Below are positions 1 through 5,708 of a stretch of 5,977 nucleotides of DNA, one piece after another. This DNA comes from an uncultured Asticcacaulis sp. Its GTDB lineage: Bacteria > Pseudomonadota > Alphaproteobacteria > Caulobacterales > Caulobacteraceae. The stretch's first letter is position 1. Each line of letters begins with the position of its first letter. Below the pieces are notes generated by a model. The model was given only the letters and a program-made list of their open reading frames with translations, was not told where the DNA came from and did no database searches. Where the stretch lies: contig CAMLLA010000270.1 in NCBI GenBank assembly GCA_946480525.1, forward strand, positions 1 to 5,977. Direction: 5' to 3'. Position numbers and translations under genes: made by a program.

Positions 1-2
1 TG

Positions 3-239
3 CATTGGCAGACACTGGAGCACCTGGCGCGCCGTATGCCGGAAATCGACGCCACGGTCGTGCGCTTGCGTCCGCGCGCCGCTGTTCGTCCGTCCGTCCT
101 GTGGGCGGCAGCGGGCATGGCGGCCTGCATTGCCGGCGCCGTGTTCGGAATAACCTTCAGTCTGACGACGCTTGGTGACCTGCGCGCCCAGGCCGTATTG
201 GAACAGGCCCAGGTCTTTGACGACGAGGCCGTCGGATGA
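3..239 (+). CDS. Small single-pass membrane protein, 5' truncated; possible anti-sigma factor (CnrY-like)
   Basis: The reading frame is open from the left edge of the window and ends at a TGA at 237-239, giving 78 visible residues. An ATG at 36 lies in frame, but its nearest purine-rich stretch (GGAG at 17-20) is about 15 bases away, and the residues before it (HWQTLEHLARR) look like ordinary coding sequence. I therefore take the gene to start outside the window. The visible part is a basic, Arg-rich cytoplasmic segment, one hydrophobic helix (around VLWAAAGMAACIAGAVFGI), and a short acidic tail (LEQAQVFDDEAVG). An N-in single-pass protein directly before a periplasmic metal-sensor-like gene fits a CnrY/NccY-style anti-sigma factor, which would hold an ECF sigma factor at the membrane. 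That role is inferred from context only: no family motif is visible and no sigma factor gene is in view. Confidence 0.6.
   Translation, partial: HWQTLEHLARRMPEIDATVVRLRPRAAVRPSVLWAAAGMAACIAGAVFGITFSLTTLGDLRAQAVLEQAQVFDDEAVG
225..228 (+). promoter_or_regulatory. Ribosome binding site of the metal-sensor-like gene
   Basis: GAGG lies inside the end of the preceding gene, seven bases before the ATG at 236. It supports that start and, with the ATGA overlap, suggests translational coupling of the two genes. Confidence 0.6.
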
Positions 240-754
240 CGTCGAAAACCCTGAAATGGCTGCTCGGCGTTTCCGTGGCGCTTAATCTGTTCCTCATTGC
301 CGGTGGCATTGGCGCCGGCGTGGTGCTCAACAAGCATATCCACGAACTGAAGCGCCCACCGGCTGCGTCGACTGGCCATCCTGGCCAGCAATTGCCGCCT
401 GAAGCCAAGGCGCGCATCAAGGCCGTGATCAAGAAGGCGGCGCTGAGCGGTGAGCCGGACATGGAAAAGGCGCGTGAGCTGCGCAAGCAGGCGGGATTGA
501 TCGCCGCCGCCGAGCCTTACGATGCCGCCCGTGTGATCTCCCTGTCCGATCAGGCGCGCTCATATGAAGACATGGCGCGCGGCAAGATCGAAACGGCGCT
601 GATCGAGGATATGGCCCAGTTGTCGGCCAAGGAACGCGAGGCTGTGGCCGGGTTTATCCTGCGTCCGTCCTTCCGCTTCCGCAAGTTCCTCGACAAGGAT
701 GGCGCTCCGCAGCCGAATGGCAAGCCCGCCCCGGCTTCAGCCGCCCCGAAATAA
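236..754 (+). CDS. Membrane-anchored periplasmic protein, heavy-metal sensor / Metal_resist (CpxP-like) family
   Basis: This 172-residue protein starts with a short basic N-terminus and one strong hydrophobic helix (about residues 8-31, GVSVALNLFLIAGGIGAGVV) with no cleavage site or lipobox, so it is probably an N-terminally anchored periplasmic protein. The rest is highly charged, helical and Ala/Glu/Lys-rich. It includes a segment near residues 118-140 (TALIEDMAQLSAKERE) that resembles the last helix of Metal_resist/CpxP-like proteins, which often carry an LS.EER-type motif. A Pro/Ala-rich tail ends the chain. Homologues act as periplasmic sensors or chaperones, for example CnrX for Ni/Co. 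I see no His/Cys cluster that would name a metal; the His residues near 34-36 and 48 are the only candidates. The ATG overlaps the previous stop as ATGA. The stop at 752-754 is three bases from the stop of the convergent lipoprotein gene. The family assignment rests on architecture and context. Confidence 0.7.
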   Translation: MTSKTLKWLLGVSVALNLFLIAGGIGAGVVLNKHIHELKRPPAASTGHPGQQLPPEAKARIKAVIKKAALSGEPDMEKARELRKQAGLIAAAEPYDAARVISLSDQARSYEDMARGKIETALIEDMAQLSAKEREAVAGFILRPSFRFRKFLDKDGAPQPNGKPAPASAAPK

Positions 755-757
755 GAG

Positions 758-1114
758 TCAACCACCGGCCTGGCAATCAACACCCGGCAGGTCATAGGCT
801 TCCTTCGTGTCGCGGCGAACCGCCTTGCAGCGGCCGTCTTCGCTGACGATATCAAAGGTCACCGGCAGGGCCATGGCGTGCGTTTCGTACGGCCCGGGTG
901 GCGGCGGCAGGACGGTGATGGTTGAGCTGTTGCCGGACCGCGATGGTCCCAGTTCCACGCGCGCCCGCCCGACGGCGCGCGCCAGGGCGGTTTCGACGGC
1001 GGCATGCGTGGCGGGGTCCCCCAGATCGACAGTCGCGGAGCGGCTGCTGGCGACCGTCTGACACGCACTCAGGCCCAGCGCCAGCGTCACGGTCATGGCA
1101 AGCAGCCGCCGCAT
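758..1114 (-). CDS. Small outer-membrane or periplasmic lipoprotein of unknown function
   Basis: The protein is 118 residues long, taking the ATG at 1114-1112. An in-frame start further upstream (1156) would add 14 hydrophilic residues before the signal peptide and lies inside the peptidase gene, so it is rejected. The chosen start gives a classic lipoprotein signal (MRRLLAMTVTLALGLSAC) with lipobox LSAC and Cys18. The residue after it is Gln, not Asp, which fits outer-membrane sorting. The mature part has an Ala-rich helical segment (about 35-53), a Pro-rich turn (LPPPPGPYE, 69-77), then a probable beta-rich C-terminus with two cysteines (Cys96, Cys114) that could form a disulfide. I recognise no family. 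The start overlaps the stop of the S41 peptidase by one base (TGATG), so the two are very likely translated together and may work together in the envelope. It is the last gene of the minus-strand block. Confidence 0.8.
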   Translation of the reverse strand: MRRLLAMTVTLALGLSACQTVASSRSATVDLGDPATHAAVETALARAVGRARVELGPSRSGNSSTITVLPPPPGPYETHAMALPVTFDIVSEDGRCKAVRRDTKEAYDLPGVDCQAGG

Positions 1115-2781
1115 CAGCGCCGCATCCGCATGTCGCGGTTGACGTCCATGATCCACGGCTGCGGCTGTTCCAGCCTCAGCGATGCACTGGAGGACGTACC
1201 GACCGCGCTGCGGCTACTGCCGAGCGCCATGCTTGTCGGGGCCGGGCAGGTGCCGTTGGCGCCATAGGTCATCGCCGCCTTGAGCAATCCTTCATCGGCG
1301 TCACCCAGTTCATGGCCGAAGTCGTCGGCGACGGCGCAGCCGGCGATCTTGACGCCGTACGCCGCGGTCGAGTTGTTGGGGACGAAGCCGTCGGCATAGT
1401 CGCCGAAGCCCAGTTCGTTCACGCCCTGGAACTGGATCGTGTAGTAGGTCTCGCCGCAATTGTCCTCAGGGTAGAAGCCATACGGCTTGCCGCAGGTCTT
1501 GCCGCCGACCAGTATGACCTCGACGCCGACGCCGCGCAGGCCGTTGATGACCGCTTCAGAGGCGCTGCAGGTGCTTTCGGTCGAAAGGACAAAGACGCGC
1601 GGCAGGTTGAGGGCGGGCAGGGCAGTGCCGTTGGCGACCGTAAAGCCGAGCCCGGTCTTGTAGAATGGCGTCGGCGTATTTGCCCCCCCGGTGACCGGAT
1701 TGAGCGAACCGGCGGCGGCATTGAACTTGAGCTTTTCGAAAGTCTTGCCGTTCGTGCGCGTATCGCCCGCCACCATGTAGCCAAGCTGAGAGGCCACGGC
1801 CAGCAGGCCGCCGCCGTTGTAGCGGAGATCGAGCACCAGATCCTTTACGCCCTGGTCCTTCATGCTTTGCATCGCCGTGACGATTTCGTTTTCGCTCGAA
1901 AACGGACTGAAGGTGTTGAACAGGATATAGCCCGTCTTGTTGCCCGCGCCGTCGGTCAGGACCCTTGTCCGGTTGACCGGCTTCGATACCAGGTTTTGCG
2001 AGACCAGGACGACAGTGCGGTTGGTAGATGCGCCGGGATCGCGAACGACAAGTGTCGCCGTCACGCCGGCGGCGGCCGGGAACAGCGTGTTGTTCAGCGT
2101 GTCGATCTCGGCCTGGGTGGTGCCGCCATAGACTACGTCTATGCCGTTGACCGTCAGGATGCGCGTGCCGCGAACCAGCTTCTTCTGGCCGCCTTCGATG
2201 GCCTCGGCAGGCGTGCCGGGTTCCGTGAATACGACGCGGACATCGCGCGGAACAGTGCCGGACAGGATGGCGAACTCCGCGCCGTAGCTGGCCGTCGCGG
2301 CCGAATTGCGCCGGGCCAGGTAATCGGCCGTCGGCTCCGAGAAGTGGAAGTCGTCCTTGTCCTTGCCGGACGCCGTCTTGGCCATGGTCTTCAGTATGTC
2401 GAAATACTGAATGCGCGTGTTGGCATTATTCGGATTCGTGTCGGTGACCTCGGTATTCCAGAGATAGGTCTCGTGCGTCCAGGACCGCAGCCAGTTCTTT
2501 TCGTCGACCGCCGTGCCAGCCTTGTCGAGGTAGGCGTTGCCTTCTATGTCGACCCCTGTGCGCACCGTCTGGCACTTGTCCTTGAAGGTGCTGGCTGCCT
2601 GGAAGACGCCGGAGACCCAGCCCGTCGCGCTGGACGAACTGCTGGACGAAGAGGCGCTGCCGCCGCCTGAAGGCGTGGACGATCCCCCTCCGCCTCCGCC
2701 ACCTCCGCACGCGGCGACGATCGCCGTGGCGGCCAGGACGAAACACAGCTGTGCGATTTTACAGATACTGAACTTGCTCAT
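1114..2781 (-). CDS. S41 family (CtpA/Prc-like) serine peptidase, secreted lipoprotein
   Basis: This 555-residue protein starts with a lipoprotein signal peptide (residues 1-25) ending in IVAAC; Cys25 would be lipidated. Eight glycines and then a Ser-rich stretch (about 26-54) form a flexible tether. Residues about 55-160 are an N-terminal domain (KNWLRSWTHETYLWN, then FHFSEPTADY), as in many S41 peptidases. A PDZ-like substrate-binding domain follows (about 165-262, with AEFAILSG and RILTVNGIDV). The S41 catalytic domain spans about 284-490: DLRYNGGG (318-325), CSASE with probable nucleophile Ser408, and GGKTCGKPYG with probable general base Lys432. The Ser-Lys spacing (24) is close to that in CtpA/Prc. 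The GKPYGFYPEDNCG block and GFGDYADGFVP look like a proteobacterial S41 subgroup. Cys405, Cys430 and Cys442 surround the active site. The family cleaves periplasmic proteins, often near their C-termini; the substrate here is unknown. The ATG at 2781 has no strong Shine-Dalgarno. The gene lies 60 bases after the kinase gene and overlaps the next lipoprotein gene. Confidence 0.93.
   Translation of the reverse strand: MSKFSICKIAQLCFVLAATAIVAACGGGGGGGGSSTPSGGGSASSSSSSSSATGWVSGVFQAASTFKDKCQTVRTGVDIEGNAYLDKAGTAVDEKNWLRSWTHETYLWNTEVTDTNPNNANTRIQYFDILKTMAKTASGKDKDDFHFSEPTADYLARRNSAATASYGAEFAILSGTVPRDVRVVFTEPGTPAEAIEGGQKKLVRGTRILTVNGIDVVYGGTTQAEIDTLNNTLFPAAAGVTATLVVRDPGASTNRTVVLVSQNLVSKPVNRTRVLTDGAGNKTGYILFNTFSPFSSENEIVTAMQSMKDQGVKDLVLDLRYNGGGLLAVASQLGYMVAGDTRTNGKTFEKLKFNAAAGSLNPVTGGANTPTPFYKTGLGFTVANGTALPALNLPRVFVLSTESTCSASEAVINGLRGVGVEVILVGGKTCGKPYGFYPEDNCGETYYTIQFQGVNELGFGDYADGFVPNNSTAAYGVKIAGCAVADDFGHELGDADEGLLKAAMTYGANGTCPAPTSMALGSSRSAVGTSSSASLRLEQPQPWIMDVNRDMRMRR
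2629..2706 (-). other. Poly-Gly / poly-Ser tether coding segment of the S41 lipoprotein
   Basis: Directly after the lipidated Cys25 codon come eight glycine codons (2683-2706). After a short SSTPSGGGSA spacer come eight serine codons (2629-2652). The glycine codons vary (GGA, GGT, GGC, GGG), and so do the serine codons, so this is selected low complexity and not a simple microsatellite. It probably keeps the folded peptidase away from the membrane. Confidence 0.75.
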
Positions 2782-2841
2782 GACGCGAACATGATCACGT
2801 TTTTTTGCTTACGGCAAGGTGGTCGTAGCGATGCGCCTGTC
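2782..2841 (-). other. Short intergenic spacer between the kinase and peptidase genes
   Basis: The spacer is sixty bases long. It holds a run of seven A on the coding (minus) strand (2800-2806), but I see no GC-rich hairpin before it, so there is no convincing terminator. Read-through from the kinase gene into the peptidase gene is therefore likely. A weak local promoter cannot be excluded by eye. Confidence 0.5.
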
Positions 2842-5442
2842 TCAGGCGGCGCGGTCCGACGAGCGGTCGGCGTCCGGCTTTGCCGGCTGGCGGATGGGCA
2901 GGACGATATGCACCTTGGTGCCTTCGCCCGGTGCGCTGTCGAGATCCATGCGGCCGTGGTGCATTTCGGTCAGCGACTTCGAGAGCGCCAGCCCCAGGCC
3001 CGTGCCCTCCTTGGTGCGCAGATACTGGTTGTCGATCTGCTCGAACGGCCGGGCCAGCTTCTGCAGGTCCTTTTCGGCGATACCGATGCCAGTATCCGAG
3101 ACGGTAATATGGACGTTTTCATCCGTCCGTACGGCGGACACGGTGATCGTTCCATCCTTGGGCGTGAACTTGACGGCATTGGTCAGAAGGTTGAGCAGCA
3201 CCTGCTTCAATGCGCGGAAGTCGGCTTCGATCTCAGGCAGATCGGGCGGGATATGGGTGCGCAGCCTGAGGCCGGCTTTTTCCGCACGCTGCCGGATAAG
3301 GCGCAGCGTATCGTCGGTCACCTCTTCAACATTCACGGGTTCGAAGCGCAGGTTCATCTTGCCGGCCTCGATCTTCGACATATCGAGAATGTCGTTGATC
3401 AGGCTGAGCAGGTGCTGGCCGGAACTGAGGATATCGCCGGAATATTCCTTGTAACGCGGATGGCCCAGCGGACCGAACATCTCCGACGACATGATTTCCG
3501 AGAAGCCGTTGATGGCATTGAGCGGGGTGCGCAGCTCGTGGCTCATATTGGCGAGGAATTCGCTCTTGGCGTGGTTGGCGGCTTCGGCGCGAATCTTGGC
3601 CATTTCGTATTTGCGCGCAAGAACCTCCTGCTGCTTGCGGCTCTGCTCCAGCTTTTCGACCAGGGCCTGGAGCTGCTCTTCGTTGTTGCGGCTCAGCTCT
3701 TCCTGCACCTTGACGGCGGTGATGTCGGCGCCTGTGACGACGCGGCCTCCTTCACGGGTCGGGCTTTCGGAAATCTGGATCCAGCGGCCGTTGTTCAGCT
3801 CGGCCTCGATGACGCCGTCGCGCCCATCCGCCACCGGAACCTGGCGCCGGATGGCGATCTGGATCACCTGGTCGATCAGGTCGCGCGGCGTGCCCTGGCG
3901 CAGGAAGCGTTCGTCGACATTGAAGGTCGTTCCGAAAGTCTTGTTCCACATGGTCAGGCGGCCGTGGCGGTCCCACAGGACGAAGGCGTCGGACACGGAG
4001 TTGATGGCGTCGAGCAGGCGCGCTTCGGCGCGTTGCGCGCGAAGCTGTGCCGTCCGTTCCTCGGTGACGTCGAGCGCCACGCCCGACAGGCGGGTGAAGC
4101 CGGAGGCCGAGCGTTCGCCGACCGCCTGGCCGCGCGCGTCGATCCACAGGGCGCGGCCGCCGTCGCGCGGTACGCGGAAAGACACGTCGAAGGCACCGGT
4201 CAGGCGCGCGTCCGTCAGGGCCTGGGTGACGGCGCCGCGGTGATCCGCGGCCAGCCGTGCCAGCACTTCGGAACCGGACGCGACGCCACCGCCGCCCCAG
4301 CCCAGCATGACGCCCGTGACGTCGGACATATAGATCAGGTCCTGTTCGAGATCCCAGTCCCAGATACCGCAATGCGCCGCTTCGACCGCCAGGCGGTAGC
4401 GTTGTTCGCTGGCCTGGAACTGAAGCGTCTGGCTGCGGCCACGCCGCGCCTGATAGATCAGCAACAGGGTGAAGAGCACGCCGACCAGAAGCGGCCCGCC
4501 AACGAAGACAAGGCCGGTGATCAGGCTGGTCGATATGGAAAAGAACGGCTGTGTTGGAATGGCGTTGAGCACCAGAAGGCCGTCTCCGCCTGCAGCGCCG
4601 ACCCGCGCCGAGGCGACCTTGACGAAGCCCGCCCCTTCGCGCGCGCCCTGGACAAGGTCGCGGCTGTCGGCGCGGTTGCGCAATTGCAGCGGGGGCACGG
4701 CAATGGCTGTATCGGTATCCTGGCCGACAAGGCGGGTATCGGTGGCCGCCAGGATCACGCCGTCCTTATCGACCAGCATGCCCAGGCGGCCGTCGCCGGG
4801 CGTATAGAGGACGGCAGGATCAAGGCGCGCGACCAGCACCACGCCGCCGGTCTTAAGGGTCATATAGGGCCGGGCGCTGCCGCTCAGGCGTGAACTCAGT
4901 GCGCTGATGTCCGGTTTCTGGCCGGAGCGGCCAGCCGCCGCTTCAGCCGCCTTGCGCAACAGGGTGTGATCGTCATTTCCGGAAACGGCGGCGATCACAC
5001 CGGTTCCGGTGTCGACACGGACAACGGCGAAGCTGGACAGGCTGCCGCGCGCCAGGCGCAAACCGTTTTCCGCCGCACTCAACGTATCGGACGGAGCCAG
5101 TGCAAGGCGATCGGCGGTCGCTTCCATAGCCGCGCGCGCCAGGCCCAGGCGCGTTTCGGCGCGGGCGGCGCCGAGTTCCGCGCCTTCGAGCAGAACCTCG
5201 CCCTGACGGTCCTTGTCCGCGGATAACGAATTGCCCAGTTGCAGCGTCGAAAGCGCCGAGAACAACGCCATGCCCAGCAGGAGCACAAGTATGGTCAGCC
5301 GCATCCACAGCGGCACGGTATTGGGTATGAAGCTGAGGGCTGCACGCGTCAGGCTGCGGTTGGCGGGCGTCGGGTTTTCGGCGCGCACTTCCGCTTTCGG
5401 CCGGGCCGGGTGGATGCGGGAATGTGGGCGCCGTGCCGTCAA
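2842..5442 (-). CDS. pleC: PleC-like sensor histidine kinase/phosphatase (cell polarity and cell-cycle control)
   Basis: Up to 866 residues: a basic cytoplasmic lead, TM1 (about 48-66), a periplasmic sensor domain (about 70-303), TM2 (about 305-330), two PAS domains (about 345-462 and 474-580), a coiled-coil linker (about 582-625), then HisKA and HATPase_c. The phosphorylated residue is His635 in MSHELRTPLNAINGFSEIM. The N box is NLLTNAVKF (751-759), G1 DTGIGI (783-788), F box PFEQ (799-802) and G2 GTGLGLAL (813-820). There is no receiver domain. From memory, Caulobacter crescentus PleC has about 842 residues with His610 and the same periplasmic/double-PAS layout, a close fit. PleC sits at the flagellar pole, dephosphorylates DivK or, when DivK-bound, phosphorylates DivK and PleD, so it controls CtrA and c-di-GMP. 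The start is uncertain: TTG at 5442 is the first possible start after the in-frame stop at 5461-5463; GTG at 5388 and ATG at 5304 are alternatives. A related PleC/DivJ-family kinase remains possible. Confidence 0.87.
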   Translation of the reverse strand: MTARRPHSRIHPARPKAEVRAENPTPANRSLTRAALSFIPNTVPLWMRLTILVLLLGMALFSALSTLQLGNSLSADKDRQGEVLLEGAELGAARAETRLGLARAAMEATADRLALAPSDTLSAAENGLRLARGSLSSFAVVRVDTGTGVIAAVSGNDDHTLLRKAAEAAAGRSGQKPDISALSSRLSGSARPYMTLKTGGVVLVARLDPAVLYTPGDGRLGMLVDKDGVILAATDTRLVGQDTDTAIAVPPLQLRNRADSRDLVQGAREGAGFVKVASARVGAAGGDGLLVLNAIPTQPFFSISTSLITGLVFVGGPLLVGVLFTLLLIYQARRGRSQTLQFQASEQRYRLAVEAAHCGIWDWDLEQDLIYMSDVTGVMLGWGGGGVASGSEVLARLAADHRGAVTQALTDARLTGAFDVSFRVPRDGGRALWIDARGQAVGERSASGFTRLSGVALDVTEERTAQLRAQRAEARLLDAINSVSDAFVLWDRHGRLTMWNKTFGTTFNVDERFLRQGTPRDLIDQVIQIAIRRQVPVADGRDGVIEAELNNGRWIQISESPTREGGRVVTGADITAVKVQEELSRNNEEQLQALVEKLEQSRKQQEVLARKYEMAKIRAEAANHAKSEFLANMSHELRTPLNAINGFSEIMSSEMFGPLGHPRYKEYSGDILSSGQHLLSLINDILDMSKIEAGKMNLRFEPVNVEEVTDDTLRLIRQRAEKAGLRLRTHIPPDLPEIEADFRALKQVLLNLLTNAVKFTPKDGTITVSAVRTDENVHITVSDTGIGIAEKDLQKLARPFEQIDNQYLRTKEGTGLGLALSKSLTEMHHGRMDLDSAPGEGTKVHIVLPIRQPAKPDADRSSDRAA

Positions 5443-5566
5443 GCTTTGTTCCGCTTCGCTTCAGGCCTTTCGCGCGATCCGGCATGATTGCGCAGCGGGC
5501 GTCTGGTTCTGGTTTCAGCGCAGATGTCCTGAAACGCTTGGCTTCGGAAATGCGCGCATGTGTTTT

Positions 5567-5650
5567 GATTCGCGTTAACGAACAGGGTAAACGCCGCGTT
5601 AATCTATTGTCGAGAGTCTTAAGTGCCGGTGAATCCAAATAATTTGAATC
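5567..5650. promoter_or_regulatory. Cluster of four GANTC (CcrM-type) methylation sites
   Basis: Sites are GATTC at 5567-5571, GAGTC at 5614-5618, GAATC at 5631-5635 and GAATC at 5646-5650. By eye only three other GANTC sites occur in the whole window (755, 2433, 3591). In Caulobacterales, GANTC is methylated by CcrM, and methylated promoters are read by GcrA, so this cluster marks a likely methylation-dependent promoter for the kinase gene. Confidence 0.6.
5587..5602 (-). promoter_or_regulatory. CtrA-like binding box (TTAA-N7-TTTAC)
   Basis: Read on the minus strand, the site is TTAA, seven bases (CGCGGCG), then TTTAC. This differs at one position from the CtrA consensus TTAA-N7-TTAA followed by C. 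A further TTAAC half-site lies at 5575-5578 and another TTAA at 5619-5622. Binding is inferred from the pattern only. Confidence 0.45.
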
Positions 5651-5652
5651 CA
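5630..5652. repeat. Direct repeat TGAATCCA flanking a small palindrome
   Basis: TGAATCCA occurs at 5630-5637 and again at 5645-5652, a period of 15 bases, and each copy contains a GANTC site. Between and partly within them lies the 11-base palindrome CAAATAATTTG (5636-5646). The arrangement could be an operator for a dimer, or paired sites for a methylation-sensing factor. Confidence 0.5.
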
Positions 5653-5680
5653 GGCATTCGAATTCGGCGCATTGGCCGAG

Positions 5681-5708
5681 GGCGGCTGACCGGTATCAGC
5701 TCTCCGCC
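5681..5708 (-). other. Imperfect hairpin over the response regulator stop codon
   Basis: GGCGG (5681-5685) can pair with CCGCC (5704-5708), and CTGA (5686-5689) with TCAG (5696-5699), leaving a CCGGTA loop and a CTCT bulge on one side. No U-run follows on the minus strand, so it is at best a weak terminator or an RNA 3'-end stabilising structure for the response regulator transcript. Confidence 0.25.

Larger units (their letters stand above)
5443..5695 (-). promoter_or_regulatory. Intergenic promoter region of the pleC-like gene
   Basis: This gap separates the response regulator stop from the kinase start. The part from about 5567 to 5665 is clearly more AT-rich than its surroundings and holds all the recognisable sites (GANTC cluster, CtrA-like box, direct repeat). 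The part nearest the kinase (5443-5560) looks like a leader of about 120 bases, in which I see no riboswitch or attenuator. I could not place -35/-10 elements with confidence. Open frames crossing the gap on either strand have no convincing start or protein character. Confidence 0.65.

Noticed and set aside
922..2670. A 582-codon open frame on the + strand, antisense to the S41 peptidase
   Set aside because: The same shadow effect: no motifs, no plausible start region, and the minus strand encodes a full lipoprotein peptidase with catalytic motifs.
2782..2815. A terminator at the homopolymer run between kinase and peptidase genes
   Set aside because: On the coding strand the run is A, not T, and no stable GC-rich stem precedes it. 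No + strand gene ends there either.
2791..4893. A 700-codon open frame on the + strand, antisense to the kinase gene
   Set aside because: Its translation is rich in Arg/Ala/Gly/Asp/Gln with no recognisable domain. It mirrors a high-GC gene whose codon bias removes antisense stops, while the minus strand encodes a complete histidine kinase.
2842..5442. A hybrid kinase (CckA/ShkA type) or DivL
   Set aside because: The protein ends shortly after the HATPase domain with no receiver, which argues against a hybrid kinase. The phosphoacceptor is His, whereas DivL has Tyr.
4973..5638. A 221-codon minus-strand frame covering the pleC upstream region and the kinase N-terminus
   Set aside because: It overlaps the kinase in another frame, starts with TTG inside the regulatory cluster, and its product is Arg/Pro-rich without membrane or domain features. 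The kinase frame gives clear transmembrane helices in the shared part.
5424..5642. A 72-codon + strand frame in the intergenic region
   Set aside because: It runs antisense across the promoter region, has no ribosome binding site that I can see and no recognisable protein character.
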